DNA from: Agarilytica sp045430305 | GTDB taxonomy: Bacteria; Pseudomonadota; Gammaproteobacteria; Pseudomonadales; Cellvibrionaceae | Assembly: GCA_045430305.1 (NCBI GenBank) | Contig: JAILXW010000003.1 | Coordinates: 372,001-436,000, forward strand | Length of the DNA: 64,000 nucleotides | Reading direction: 5' to 3' | Part shown: piece after piece, positions 16,373 through 25,931 of the stretch | Numbering within the stretch: the stretch's first letter is position 1 | Layout of the letters: the number at the start of each line of letters is the position of its first letter | Made by a program: the position numbers and the translations under genes | Notes under the pieces: model-generated | Seen by the model: the letters and a program-made list of their open reading frames with translations, nothing else | Told to the model about the DNA's origin: nothing | Databases searched by the model: none

Positions 16373-16464
16373 GTGCCCGTAGATTTTTTACCAGAAAGAC
16401 TCTAGAATCGCCAACCGCTCGCTAAGAGCGTAAACCCCAAACCTATTTTAAAGAGAGGAAAGGC

Positions 16465-16686
16465 ATGAAAACAGTTAAACAAACCGCCGAGTACACCATC
16501 TTTTTGCGAAATGACAAACGCTACGCAGTGCGCAGCGCAAACCGCAATTGGATCAATGGTGAAGATAAAGTCGCGATTCTTCAAAAAGAAGAACTTATGA
16601 AAGCGCCAGAACCAAAGCCAGAAGCGCCTGTAGCTGAAGAAGCCGCTGAAAGCACAGAAGCAGCAGAAGAGGGCGGTGAAGCGTAG
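16465..16686 (+). CDS. Conserved small protein with acidic Ala/Glu tail
   Basis: 73 aa after a strong SD (GAGAGGAAAGG). Residues 1-47 look like a compact folded domain (MKTVKQTAEYTIFLRNDKRY...WINGEDKVAILQKEEL). Residues 48-73 are a Pro/Glu/Ala-rich acidic tail. I recall similar short proteins in other marine gammaproteobacteria but no named function. It has its own terminator and lies between the cytochrome and the DUF349 gene, which gives no functional hint. Cytoplasmic: there is no signal peptide. Confidence 0.75.
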   Translation: MKTVKQTAEYTIFLRNDKRYAVRSANRNWINGEDKVAILQKEELMKAPEPKPEAPVAEEAAESTEAAEEGGEA

Positions 16687-16712
16687 CTTCCCGTCTTACT
16701 GATTGTTGCAGA

Positions 16713-16742
16713 AAAAAAGGCCCTTACGGGCCTTTTTATTTT
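16713..16742. terminator. Bidirectional terminator between the 73-aa protein and the DUF349 gene
   Basis: AAAAAAGGCCC-TTAC-GGGCCTTTTT forms an uninterrupted stem with A- and T-runs on the two sides. It serves both convergent genes. Confidence 0.85.
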
Positions 16743-16770
16743 TGGGTCAATCTTTTGTAGTATCTAGAAT

Positions 16771-19608
16771 CTAGTTTAGTTTCTTCCAATTAGCATAAAA
16801 ACGTTTAAAAAGCGTTTCGTATTCAGTATCACTTTCTATTGGCCCTACACTGCACCACTCTTTGGCCAACTCCGGTCTTCCGGTCGCAACATTCGCACCG
16901 CCTCCAAAACCTTTTTGTAACATTTCTACTTGGTATTCCATTCGCAAGCCCTTGTCTTCTTGCGGCGTATCCTGATCCGTCAATATTTCTGCTCTCACAC
17001 ACAGGAGGCGCAGTGATTTATTAGATTCTTCTGCCTCAGCCTTAGACGAAACACGTGATAGTTTCTGCTTAATAATTTGCAGACCACCTTCCGGCCAGTG
17101 TTCAACGGTTTGAATTACCGCTTCAAGTTTTTCTTTTTCTGGTGCTGCATTTTCGTCTTGCTGCCAGGTAAATTTCTGATAATCCGATACTTTTTTATTA
17201 AGATCGAAGAATGTCTCCCATGCTTGCTCATTAACCCTATTTTTTACTTTTTGCACACGGTCTTCGAAAGTGTTTAGAAGTTTATTAAAATCTCGCTCTA
17301 TGGCACGCTGAACTTTTTCAGGCATCTCTTCTACTTCAGTAAAAGCCTGCTGTAATGCATCACGCTCATTACGCGCTGCAAGTAGTTCGTCGCCGTCTAA
17401 CTCTAGAAGCTTCTCGAATTTGGTTAGAATTGTCCGAGCTTGCTCGATCACTGCATCTTGCGCTGCGCGACGTGCGGTATCTTTTTCGCTTTTCTTTTCA
17501 AACACTGCATCACAATGTACGCGAAAACTTTTCCATAGCACATCGTTGTCACGATAATGGCAACGACCGATGGTTTTCCATTGCGCCTGCAAACGCTTTA
17601 CTCCATCTGTCGCTTGCTGAACGTCACTCAACTCAGTCAATTTTGTTGCTTGCTCAATTAATACTTCTTTCGCCGATTTGTTCTTAGCAAATTCGTCATC
17701 TAATTTTTTTTGTAATTTATCGTAGGCCGCATCAAAGTCTTGATTTACCGTCTTATTGGCGACTCGTTCAACCGGGGAATAAGAGTGTAGCTCTTTACGA
17801 GAAGCGCGAATAATCTGCTCAACGTGCTTCCAGTCTGCCTTTTCCCAATCGTATTGCGCCAGAAAATCTTCTAGCTGTTGTACTAATTTCTGACGTTTTT
17901 CTAGATTTTGTTTACGTAGACTAGATAGATCTTCGTAATATACTTTACAGGGCGCGTAAGCTTGTTCAGCCAGGGCGCTAAACTTTTCCCACAATGCCTC
18001 ACCACGGTCTTTACCGCTTTGGCTTAAGCCTTTCCACTCATCTTGCAATTTTTTAATTTTCGTTGCTAGCGCTTCAGGCGTTTCCTGTAAACCGACAAGC
18101 TTTTCCATAGCTTCAATCAACATTTCTTTTTTGGGAACAACCGCATAAGCCTGCCAGTCAACCAACTTTTGAATCGCCTCATCCAACTCTTCAAGACGCT
18201 TGGCAAACATTTCAGAGCCAACAGACAGATCTTCAATCTTTTCATCTATTGAATGCCTGATGCCCAGGGCTTGCTTAATTCTTCCCTGTTCAACCGCTAT
18301 CATAGATTTTCGAATCAAGCTTCCAACTATTTTCCCAGCTTTTTCGCGCTTTTCTTTTTCATTTTTCTTTTCTTCGTCAATTCGCGATATCACATCCGCG
18401 ACACGCTCTATGCTGTTTAACGTTTTAAGGGGCCGATCAGAAGACACGAGAGATAGTAGGGAGCGCAAGTATTTCAGGTCTGACTGAAAGTTTTCGTCAT
18501 CACCTTCACGACTAAACACGCGATTTCGACAAGCCAATAAAGTGCCTTTATTGCAATAGTGTTCAAAAATCGTTTCAATGAGCTCACAAAATTTAGTAAA
18601 TTCTTTCTGCGTACTTTTTTCTGGCTTTGCACTTCCCTTAGCAGCATCCCAACTTTCTTTCTCGGAATCCAATAGACGGCGATACTCAATTTGTGTTCGC
18701 TCATCAAACTGCTCTAGCTCAAACAGCTTTGCTAACAATTGAACAAGATTTTGATTCACACCTTCAAGCTGATTTTTAGCCGCTTCCTGCTCCTGCTTAC
18801 GCAGAGCTTCTTGCTCTAATACGTCTTTGTACTGATCAATTTTGGCTGCGCATTTTTCTTTTATTTGGTTATATGCCTGCGCAATATCCGCCGGAAGACT
18901 TACTTCTTCCTCGCTTTGAAGTTCTTGCAGCCGCCTATTTACTCGTTCAAAACGACTAACAAACTCAGCATCCACCTCTCGGTGAAACAAAGATTCTAAA
19001 TCCTCTATAATTTTTTTCGCACGAGCAACGAGCGCATCTTGCTGCTGCTGTACCTCTTTTACCGCATCAAGCTTAGTTTTTATAATACGATAAGCGTTTT
19101 TGTCTTTGGTTTTAAGTGTTTTAGCCAAACGCTTTAACGCATCAAACGTCGTGATACGCTCAACGATTAGCTGCCTAACTTTGGCAGACCCAGAAGCTAA
19201 GCAAATATCTTCTAGTAGCTTCTCATCTTGTATTGAGTCGAGAATAGAAAGGTGAAGCGCCTCATCATTGCAAAGTGACGCGATCACAAGCTGTTGACTT
19301 ACTTCGCCAAAATCGCCTTTGAACTCGTCTACGGTAATCTTTCCTGCATCTAGGCGAGCGGAATAGATTTTTCGTGCCCGGCTAACGAATTCAGCGCCTT
19401 GCTGAGGGTCAGTGATCAATACCAAAAGCGCCTGCCTGCTAGCTCTGTCAATCAATGCGCTGCGCAACTCATGATCATCGCCAAATGGGCCTCGACCTAG
19501 CACTGCAGCATCAAGCTCATCTGCCGTTTTACTTTCGACACTCGCTATTTTTTCACTCAGCGGTACTTCTTTCGCTTCAGCAGAAAACAATTTCTGGAAT
19601 AACTTCAT
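16771..19608 (-). CDS. Large DUF349 repeat protein
   Basis: 945 aa from the ATG at 19608 (MKLFQKLFSAEAKEV). The SD TGAGGA fits this ATG or the one 3 bp upstream, while the TTG at 19620 would lie over the SD. The protein is nearly all charged helix, with several DUF349 units recognisable by W-K motifs (DEWKGLSQSGKDRGEALWEK; AQWKTIGRCHYRDNDVLWKS). Residues 50-190 look like a HEAT-like helical region. It is cytoplasmic, with no signal or membrane segment. DUF349 proteins occur throughout Pseudomonas relatives, but their function is not established. The terminator at 16713-16742 ends the transcript. Confidence 0.88.
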   Translation of the reverse strand: MKLFQKLFSAEAKEVPLSEKIASVESKTADELDAAVLGRGPFGDDHELRSALIDRASRQALLVLITDPQQGAEFVSRARKIYSARLDAGKITVDEFKGDFGEVSQQLVIASLCNDEALHLSILDSIQDEKLLEDICLASGSAKVRQLIVERITTFDALKRLAKTLKTKDKNAYRIIKTKLDAVKEVQQQQDALVARAKKIIEDLESLFHREVDAEFVSRFERVNRRLQELQSEEEVSLPADIAQAYNQIKEKCAAKIDQYKDVLEQEALRKQEQEAAKNQLEGVNQNLVQLLAKLFELEQFDERTQIEYRRLLDSEKESWDAAKGSAKPEKSTQKEFTKFCELIETIFEHYCNKGTLLACRNRVFSREGDDENFQSDLKYLRSLLSLVSSDRPLKTLNSIERVADVISRIDEEKKNEKEKREKAGKIVGSLIRKSMIAVEQGRIKQALGIRHSIDEKIEDLSVGSEMFAKRLEELDEAIQKLVDWQAYAVVPKKEMLIEAMEKLVGLQETPEALATKIKKLQDEWKGLSQSGKDRGEALWEKFSALAEQAYAPCKVYYEDLSSLRKQNLEKRQKLVQQLEDFLAQYDWEKADWKHVEQIIRASRKELHSYSPVERVANKTVNQDFDAAYDKLQKKLDDEFAKNKSAKEVLIEQATKLTELSDVQQATDGVKRLQAQWKTIGRCHYRDNDVLWKSFRVHCDAVFEKKSEKDTARRAAQDAVIEQARTILTKFEKLLELDGDELLAARNERDALQQAFTEVEEMPEKVQRAIERDFNKLLNTFEDRVQKVKNRVNEQAWETFFDLNKKVSDYQKFTWQQDENAAPEKEKLEAVIQTVEHWPEGGLQIIKQKLSRVSSKAEAEESNKSLRLLCVRAEILTDQDTPQEDKGLRMEYQVEMLQKGFGGGANVATGRPELAKEWCSVGPIESDTEYETLFKRFYANWKKLN

Positions 19609-19917
19609 CATAATCCTCAATAAACCTAGGCCTATAGCCTGGAAAAATGTTTAGCAGTACCCGCCCTTAACCGAACAGGGGAGGCGAATAATACAAAGAC
19701 TCTTTTACAATTAGTATGCCGTGCATCAAGTTGTAGTACCTTTTTTTGCTACGGGCAGTACAAATTCGATGAGTTCGATATCTATTGGAATAATAAGAGA
19801 GTGGCTTTACTTCTAAACACACTGAAGCCTAGATTATGTTCAAAGTTTTGCTGGAAGGGGAATAAGCAATGAATACGTTAACAATTGTTACTTTACCTAA
19901 CTAAAAATGCTTTTGAG
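19609..19917. other. Intergenic region upstream of the DUF349 gene
   Basis: 309 bp between two minus-strand genes (rhomboid upstream, DUF349 downstream). It is AT-rich and must hold the DUF349 promoter and the rhomboid 3' end. I see no ORF, strong hairpin or repeat in it. Confidence 0.5.
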
Positions 19918-20475
19918 CTATTTTGACTGCTGTCTTAACCGGCTAGACGACATGATATAGGCCGCGATAACGCCAGAAATCGCCCCGAACAAATGTGATT
20001 CAAATGAAACATGGGGGTCACTGGGCAATACCCCCCAAATCATGCCGCCGTAAAAAAACACCACAAAGCACGCTATCAACAGGTTTGACCAACTCTTCTG
20101 AAACCACGCAATCGCAATCGAAAGACTCCAAAGGCCAAATATCCAACCACTGGCACCAATATGAATTGCCCCACTGCGCCCAAATGCCCACACCTGTAGA
20201 CCGGTGAGAGTAATAATAATCATGCTGCTGAAAGTAAAGAATTTTGGCCCACGGAGTAGTGACAACAAGCCAAATACCGTTAAGCCCATAAGGTTATTTA
20301 GCAAATGAGCCCAACTACCGTGTAACCAAGGAGCAGAAAAGATAAAAGGTAGTGAATGGGTATCTCCTGGCCGAATACCAAATTGATTCAACTGAAAGCC
20401 CGCTAGGATGTTGGCAAAATGAATTAAAAACATCCAAATGCATATGGAAACAATAATTTTAATGCTATTCGCCAT
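19918..20475 (-). CDS. Rhomboid family intramembrane serine protease
   Basis: 185-aa inner-membrane protein with about six hydrophobic segments. The catalytic Ser is in GASGWIFG (Ser109) and the partner His in ESHLFGAISG (His161). WAHLLNNLMGL carries the His/Asn of the oxyanion region. All catalytic features are intact, so it should be active. Its GASGWIFG form and size match the general short proteobacterial rhomboids rather than rhombosortases (which have SGVLHG). No substrate is suggested by the neighbours; hemH is divergent. Confidence 0.9.
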   Translation of the reverse strand: MANSIKIIVSICIWMFLIHFANILAGFQLNQFGIRPGDTHSLPFIFSAPWLHGSWAHLLNNLMGLTVFGLLSLLRGPKFFTFSSMIIITLTGLQVWAFGRSGAIHIGASGWIFGLWSLSIAIAWFQKSWSNLLIACFVVFFYGGMIWGVLPSDPHVSFESHLFGAISGVIAAYIMSSSRLRQQSK

Positions 20476-20594
20476 AAGATATGCGCACCTTGCTCGTTAG
20501 CCTTTCTCGGTATCGACTTGCACTTTATACTCTCTCATCATTATTCAGGTGACCCACCTATATCCGCGGACATACTGCAACTAAGAGAGCCAAA

Positions 20595-21686
20595 TTGAAA
20601 TACCGTAGCAACCTAAGCTTCACCCACGCCCAATCAGACAAAATAGGCGTACTCATTACCAACTTGGGCACCCCCGACGCACCTACACCCAAGGCGCTGC
20701 GGCGCTATTTGAAGGAGTTTTTGTCTGACCCGAGGGTGGTCGAATTTCCGCGCATGCTTTGGTGGCTTGTTCTTAACGGCATTATTTTAAACTTCAGACC
20801 CCGTCGCTCGGCAAAGTCTTATAAAAAGGTGTGGACGGAAGAGGGCTCGCCACTGGCTGTTCACACAGCCAAACAATGCGAATTATTACGTAAGCGATTA
20901 CAAGAGGAGCGGGGCGATCAGGTGGTTGTCGCTTGGGGCATGCGCTACGGCAAGCCTTCCATCTCGAAAGCGGTTAATGAGCTGATCGATCAGGGCGCTC
21001 GCAAACTCGTCGTCTTACCTCTATATCCGCAATATTCTTGTTCGACGACCGCTTCAACCTTTGATGCGCTTTCGTCTGATCTTAGCGCCCGTCGCTGGGT
21101 TCCCGAATTACGTTTCATTAATGCTTACCATACCTTTGGGCCCTACATTGACGCTTTGGCCGCCTCGGTTCAGCAATACTGGGATGAACACGGAAAAGCA
21201 GATAAATTACTTTTTTCGTACCACGGTGTGCCTTTGCGCTATCTACACAAAGGCGACCCCTACCATTGCCAGTGTCTCGCAACGTCTCGTTTATTGGCAA
21301 AAAAACTAGGATTGAAGGATGACGAGTTTCAAACCGCTTTCCAATCTCGTTTTGGGCGGGAAGCTTGGTTGCAGCCATACACCGATGAAACACTAAAGGC
21401 GTTACCGAGCGAGGGAGTAAAGTCTGTTCAAGTGATTTGCCCGGGCTTTTCTGCCGACTGCCTGGAAACAATCGAAGAAATTGGCATGGAGAACCGAGAT
21501 TACTTTTTAGACGCTGGCGGCGAAAAATTTGAATACATTCCAGCATTAAATTCTTGTGACGAGCACATCGACGCTCTGGCAGAACTGATCAATCAGAATT
21601 TTTCTGGCTGGGAATTGAATCAAGATAGCGCTACAAGTTTGCGCGAACAACGCTTTAACGATTGCCCCAACAATCAACAAAAATAA
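20595..21686 (+). CDS. hemH: Ferrochelatase
   Basis: 363 aa. It inserts Fe2+ into protoporphyrin IX, the last step of haem synthesis. The start appears to be TTG at 20595, just after AGAGAG, giving MKYRSNLSF; no ATG precedes the conserved GVLITNLGTPDAP. The active-site His lies in FSYHGVPLRY, and the FSADCLETIEE metal/acid motif is present. Clustered Cys (CHCQC, CPGFSADC, and CGR-like tail residues missing) do not clearly show an Fe-S site. It is about 40 bp upstream of mrcB on the same strand. Confidence 0.95.
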   Translation: MKYRSNLSFTHAQSDKIGVLITNLGTPDAPTPKALRRYLKEFLSDPRVVEFPRMLWWLVLNGIILNFRPRRSAKSYKKVWTEEGSPLAVHTAKQCELLRKRLQEERGDQVVVAWGMRYGKPSISKAVNELIDQGARKLVVLPLYPQYSCSTTASTFDALSSDLSARRWVPELRFINAYHTFGPYIDALAASVQQYWDEHGKADKLLFSYHGVPLRYLHKGDPYHCQCLATSRLLAKKLGLKDDEFQTAFQSRFGREAWLQPYTDETLKALPSEGVKSVQVICPGFSADCLETIEEIGMENRDYFLDAGGEKFEYIPALNSCDEHIDALAELINQNFSGWELNQDSATSLREQRFNDCPNNQQK

Positions 21687-21726
21687 TTCCAATTGACTAC
21701 AATCAATTCACTTCCGGAATGTAACA

Positions 21727-24063
21727 TTGGCTAAACCCAGAAAATCGAAGCCAAAAAAAGCAACGCGAAACACATCACCGAAGTTAAAAAGATCGAGTAA
21801 GGTTCGTGCTTTATTTTTTATCGCCTTGGGTTTTGCAATTCCGCTTGCGGCCTATATGGCATATTTAGATCGGCTTGTTGTTGGTCAATTTGAAGGTAAA
21901 CGATTTTCTATTCCTGCGACAGTTTATGCTCGCCCCTTGGAACTTTTTTCTGGCAAGGCGATTTCTCGCCAAGCCATCATTAAAGAGCTTGAAACGCTAG
22001 ACTATGCTAATGCGACCCAAGTACATCACCCCGGAGAATATAAGCAAAGCGCGAACACCATCGAACTTTTTGTTCGTCCTTTCTCGTTTTGGGATGGCAA
22101 ACAAAAAGCTTTGCATTTACGCCTGTTTTTTTCTTCTGGCACACTTACAAAATTAATTGAGATAGCATCTGGCGACACGCTTGACCTAGTCCGTTTAGAC
22201 CCCGTTAAAATCGGTGGCATTTACCCCAACCATGGTGAAGATCGCGCACTAATTCGGTTAAAGCAGGCACCAGAACATTTAGTTAACGCGCTTATTGCTA
22301 TTGAAGACAAACGTTTCTACCAACACTACGGCGTTGACCCTAAGGCCATATTGCGAGCGCTCACAACCATTGTAAGTGGAAAACGTATTCAAGGCGGAAG
22401 TACCATAACGCAACAATTGGTTAAGAATTTTTTCTTAACACCTGAGCGAAGCATACAACGTAAAATCAATGAAATGATCATGGCAGTATTATTGGAACTG
22501 CATTATGACAAACACGATATTCTCGAAACTTATTTAAACGAAGTATATTTTGGCCAAGATCGTAACCGCGCCATTCACGGTGCAGGGCTTGCGAGTCAGT
22601 TTTTCTTTTCACGTAGTGTCGAACATTTAGAGCTCCATCAGTCAGCCTTACTAGTAGGTTTGCTAAAAGGCCCCGCCTATTACAACCCTCGCAAACACCC
22701 AAAACGTGCACAAACACGACGAAATTTAGTACTGGAGGCCATGCATGAGCAAGGCCTTATCAACGATTACGATTTTAATAAAGCAAAACAGAAAGCGGTT
22801 CATATAAGCGCGCTACCAAACCGAGGGCAGTCGCCATACCCCGCGTTTATGGATTTGGTGATACGACAGTTAAAACGTGATTATCGTGAGAGCGATTTAC
22901 GCTCTGAAGGTTTACAGATATTCACCAGCTTAGACCCAAGCATACAGGCCTCAGCTGAATACAATATTCGCCAACAGTTAAACCGCTTAGAACATGGTTA
23001 CTCGTTAGCAAAAGACCATTTACAGGCAGCGTTCATTATCGCGAATGTTCACGACGGCGAGATTCAGGCACTGATTGGAGATCGCAATACACATTATCAA
23101 GGGTTTAACCGCGCACTTGATGCTTCTCGGCAAATTGGCTCTTTGATTAAACCGGCAATATATTTGACCGCTTTAGAAAAAACAGATCAATATCATTTGG
23201 CTAGCACGCTAGACGACAGCCCCTTTACTTGGAAAGAACCTGGAATTGAAGATTGGCAACCTGAAAATTACTCGCACGACTTTTATGGCAATGTCGCGTT
23301 GTGGAAAGCCTTGGCGAGTTCTTACAACGTTAGCGCAGCACGCTTGGGCACGACTATTGGTGTTGACTCGGTTATGCGCACGGTACAAAAACTTGGCATT
23401 AGAAAATCTTTACCTAATTACGCTTCCGGCCTGTTAGGCACTGTGCATTTAAGCCCTTACGAGGTAACGCAAATGTATCACACCATTGCGAATGACGGTT
23501 TTCATTCGCCGCTCAAGGCCATTCGCGAGGTCGTCAATCAACAAGGGGAGCCACTGCGCCGCTACCCGGTGGTAGTTTCACCGGCAATTTCGCGCGATTC
23601 CAATACTCTTGTCGTGGCGGGCTTACAAAAAGTAGTTAGCCACGGCACTGCAAAGTATTTGCAACAACACATGCCTAATAAATTGGCACTTGCAGGTAAA
23701 ACGGGTACAACAGACAAGCTACGCGATAGTTGGTTTGCAGGTTTTAGCGGCAACAAAGTCGCGGTCGCTTGGATTGGCAATGATGACAACCTTAGCATTA
23801 AACTTAGTGGCGCTACTGGTGCACTCAAACTGTGGAGTGCGGTCATGCAACCTCTAACATTGGAACCGGTAGCACAAGCAAGCTCGGAAAATATTGAATG
23901 GCTGGGCGTAGATAAAGATTCAGGTTTTCTCACGAGTGAAGACTGCCACACTAGCCTTGCGTTACCTTTTATTAAGGGAAGCGTCGATAATAAAGTGCAA
24001 TACTGTGGCAGACAAAAACAATCTAAAATAAAATCGTGGATTAAAGGTCTATTTGGTGATTAG
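21727..24063 (+). CDS. mrcB: Bifunctional penicillin-binding protein 1B
   Basis: 778 aa, starting at TTG 21727. A basic N-terminus (KPRKSKPKKATR) and one TM segment (residues 28-48) anchor it in the inner membrane. A UB2H-like region follows. The GT51 transglycosylase domain has EDKRFYQHYGVD and GGSTITQQLVKN. The transpeptidase domain has SLIK (active Ser), SYN and KTGTTDK boxes. It polymerises and cross-links peptidoglycan. The following gene is a small TPR lipoprotein, perhaps a partner analogous to LpoB in position only. All catalytic motifs are intact. Confidence 0.95.
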   Translation: MAKPRKSKPKKATRNTSPKLKRSSKVRALFFIALGFAIPLAAYMAYLDRLVVGQFEGKRFSIPATVYARPLELFSGKAISRQAIIKELETLDYANATQVHHPGEYKQSANTIELFVRPFSFWDGKQKALHLRLFFSSGTLTKLIEIASGDTLDLVRLDPVKIGGIYPNHGEDRALIRLKQAPEHLVNALIAIEDKRFYQHYGVDPKAILRALTTIVSGKRIQGGSTITQQLVKNFFLTPERSIQRKINEMIMAVLLELHYDKHDILETYLNEVYFGQDRNRAIHGAGLASQFFFSRSVEHLELHQSALLVGLLKGPAYYNPRKHPKRAQTRRNLVLEAMHEQGLINDYDFNKAKQKAVHISALPNRGQSPYPAFMDLVIRQLKRDYRESDLRSEGLQIFTSLDPSIQASAEYNIRQQLNRLEHGYSLAKDHLQAAFIIANVHDGEIQALIGDRNTHYQGFNRALDASRQIGSLIKPAIYLTALEKTDQYHLASTLDDSPFTWKEPGIEDWQPENYSHDFYGNVALWKALASSYNVSAARLGTTIGVDSVMRTVQKLGIRKSLPNYASGLLGTVHLSPYEVTQMYHTIANDGFHSPLKAIREVVNQQGEPLRRYPVVVSPAISRDSNTLVVAGLQKVVSHGTAKYLQQHMPNKLALAGKTGTTDKLRDSWFAGFSGNKVAVAWIGNDDNLSIKLSGATGALKLWSAVMQPLTLEPVAQASSENIEWLGVDKDSGFLTSEDCHTSLALPFIKGSVDNKVQYCGRQKQSKIKSWIKGLFGD

Positions 24064-24069
24064 TAAACT

Positions 24070-24426
24070 ATGAATAAACACCTTAGCTATATTCTAATGA
24101 TTTGTTTGATTGCCGGGTGCAGCACTGTTCCTTCAACACAGTATCGTAGTGTTTCATACAACCCAGCCGTTGTTTCTTTAATTGATGAAGCCTTTCTATT
24201 ATCTGAGCAAGGCCATCTAGCGCTAGCACAATCTAAGATAGAACGCGCGTTGCGGATTGAACCGAAAAACCCAGCCCTTTGGCTAGAGCTTGCCTACAAT
24301 CACGAACGCCAGCAAGACAATAGCGGTGCACTAAATATGGCCAAGCGTGCGCGCAGCTATGCGAGTGATAGGGCGATGCTCACACGAATTAATACGCTTG
24401 TTGGTCGTTTATCAGAATCACATTAA
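24070..24426 (+). CDS. Small TPR-containing lipoprotein
   Basis: 118 aa. Lipoprotein signal with lipobox LIAGC (Cys17). The mature part holds two helix pairs of TPR type (EQGHLALAQSKIERALRIEP, NPALWLELAYNHERQQDNSG). It starts 6 bp after the mrcB stop, so the two are co-transcribed. A role near PBP1b at the cell envelope is inferred from that, not from sequence. Pseudomonas has a comparable small TPR lipoprotein after mrcB. Confidence 0.85.
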   Translation: MNKHLSYILMICLIAGCSTVPSTQYRSVSYNPAVVSLIDEAFLLSEQGHLALAQSKIERALRIEPKNPALWLELAYNHERQQDNSGALNMAKRARSYASDRAMLTRINTLVGRLSESH

Positions 24427-24436
24427 ATCGCTAGAT

Positions 24437-25585
24437 CTATTTCTTTTTCAAATGCACCATAAGTTCAATGTGTGGTGTTTGTGGAAACATATCGAGCGCT
24501 TGTACTTCGGCAATATTAAAACCAGCAGAGCACATGGCTTGAAGATCACGATTTAATGTCGCTAAATCGCAAGAAACATACAGAATGTCTTGAAGCTTCC
24601 GTGTTCCGTCCATCAAAAGTTGAGATAGTTTTAAACCATCTCTTGGTGGGTCTAACACTAAAACCTGTGCATCTTTGCAGCGGCGTGCAACGGCAGTTAG
24701 CGCTCCTTCATCAAACAAATCGGCTTTTATGCACTGTACGTTTTCAAAGCCTAGCGCCTCTAGGTCGTCTAAGGCCTCTTGTACCATTTCAACTGCGCTA
24801 ATGTGTTGAAAGCCTCGCTCGACGATAACCTCTGTTAGGTTACCCGAACCACAGAATAACTCTAATACGTTTTTATCTTTTTCGATAATGTCTAACTTGT
24901 TTGCCAACCATTGTTTTAGTGCTGTGTTTTGCGCGGCGTTACCTTGTTGAAAAGGCAAACGTTGATTCATTCTTACTGCGAGCGCACTCACACTCTCATC
25001 AATATCTAGCGTGGTCCATTTAAACTTTTTTTTGGGTTTCCATTCTGGTTTTGGCAGTTCTTGTTTTAACGCTTGCAAGGTACTGCGATTTTTGTCTGTT
25101 AAGACGATACAATCTTTTATTTCTGCCAATACTTTTGATTGTGGCGAGACATAACCCAAGCGTTTACCATCGGTTTTAAATTGCGCACGATTACGATAAC
25201 CCAGCACATCGGGCGCCTGCACAATAGGTAGTACTTTGTCTGCTGCGTCTAATCGTTCAAACGCTTTCACAACACGCTGTTGTTTTGCCACCAACTGCGC
25301 GGTGTACGAAATAAACTGCCAACCGCAGCCGCCGCACTTGCCTGCTTTTGTACCGTGATGCGGGCAGGGTGGTTCTATGCGATGCTCACTGGGCGATAAA
25401 ATTTCTGCACAGTCACCAATGCCAATTTTGCCTTTTACTTCCGTAATGCGCACTTGAATGCGTTCGTCTAACCAGACACCGGCAACAAAGTACGTGCGGC
25501 CATCAGGGTGAGACACAATGCCGCGACCATCGCTGGCAAGATCGCGCACCTGCGCTTCAAATATTTCTCCAATTTGTTCAGTCAT
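24437..25585 (-). CDS. rlmD: 23S rRNA (uracil-C5)-methyltransferase, RlmD-like
   Basis: 382-aa class I SAM-dependent RNA methyltransferase of the TrmA/RumA group. An N-terminal TRAM domain (residues 1-60) precedes the 4Fe-4S cysteines (CPHHG, CGGCGW and a distant Cys in IKDCIVL). The SAM-binding ELFCGSGNLT, the DPPRDG motif and the catalytic-Cys VSCDLATLNRD motif are all present. RlmD methylates U1939 in E. coli; the exact uridine here is inferred. It is shorter than E. coli RlmD (about 430 aa). The start overlaps the stop of the GIY-YIG gene by 4 bp. Confidence 0.85.
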   Translation of the reverse strand: MTEQIGEIFEAQVRDLASDGRGIVSHPDGRTYFVAGVWLDERIQVRITEVKGKIGIGDCAEILSPSEHRIEPPCPHHGTKAGKCGGCGWQFISYTAQLVAKQQRVVKAFERLDAADKVLPIVQAPDVLGYRNRAQFKTDGKRLGYVSPQSKVLAEIKDCIVLTDKNRSTLQALKQELPKPEWKPKKKFKWTTLDIDESVSALAVRMNQRLPFQQGNAAQNTALKQWLANKLDIIEKDKNVLELFCGSGNLTEVIVERGFQHISAVEMVQEALDDLEALGFENVQCIKADLFDEGALTAVARRCKDAQVLVLDPPRDGLKLSQLLMDGTRKLQDILYVSCDLATLNRDLQAMCSAGFNIAEVQALDMFPQTPHIELMVHLKKK

Positions 25586-25842
25586 GCTTTTGTTTCTTGT
25601 GAGTCAATGAGAGCAAGCTTTTCAGCCCGCGAAAATTTTTTAATCGCCATTTCTTGCTTAGTCGCCTGTGAACGATCTTCCGCCGTCTGCGAATAAACCA
25701 GGCTCACCGGTCGTTTACCACGTGTATACCTGGCACCGCGAGGATTATGATTGTGATCGTGAATGCGGCGTTCAATGTCGGTGGTAATGCCGGTGTAAAG
25801 GCTATCGTCCGCGCATTTCACCATGTAAACAAACCATGCCAT
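25582..25842 (-). CDS. GIY-YIG endonuclease-like protein (YhbQ/UPF0213 type)
   Basis: 86 aa, a single GIY-YIG domain. It has VYMVKCADDSLYTGITTDIE with the paired Tyr, then an Arg helix (RIHDHN) and the catalytic-type Glu in KQEMAIKK. Members of this group resemble the UvrC/SLX1 nuclease fold and are linked to DNA repair, but activity is unproven for most. It is translationally coupled to the methyltransferase downstream (ATGA overlap). Confidence 0.88.
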   Translation of the reverse strand: MAWFVYMVKCADDSLYTGITTDIERRIHDHNHNPRGARYTRGKRPVSLVYSQTAEDRSQATKQEMAIKKFSRAEKLALIDSQETKA

Positions 25843-25931
25843 AGTTACGAGCGTGCTACTTGTTGGGTCAAAGGGGGTGTCGATGCGACTGCTAGACTTA
25901 CATAATACTTCGAAATCAAGGAATTAGCTGC

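Noticed and set aside
19918..20475. Rhomboid considered as a rhombosortase that processes the giant surface proteins
   Set aside because: Its GASGWIFG and ESHLFG motifs fit ordinary rhomboids, and the giant proteins lack a GlyGly-CTERM tail.
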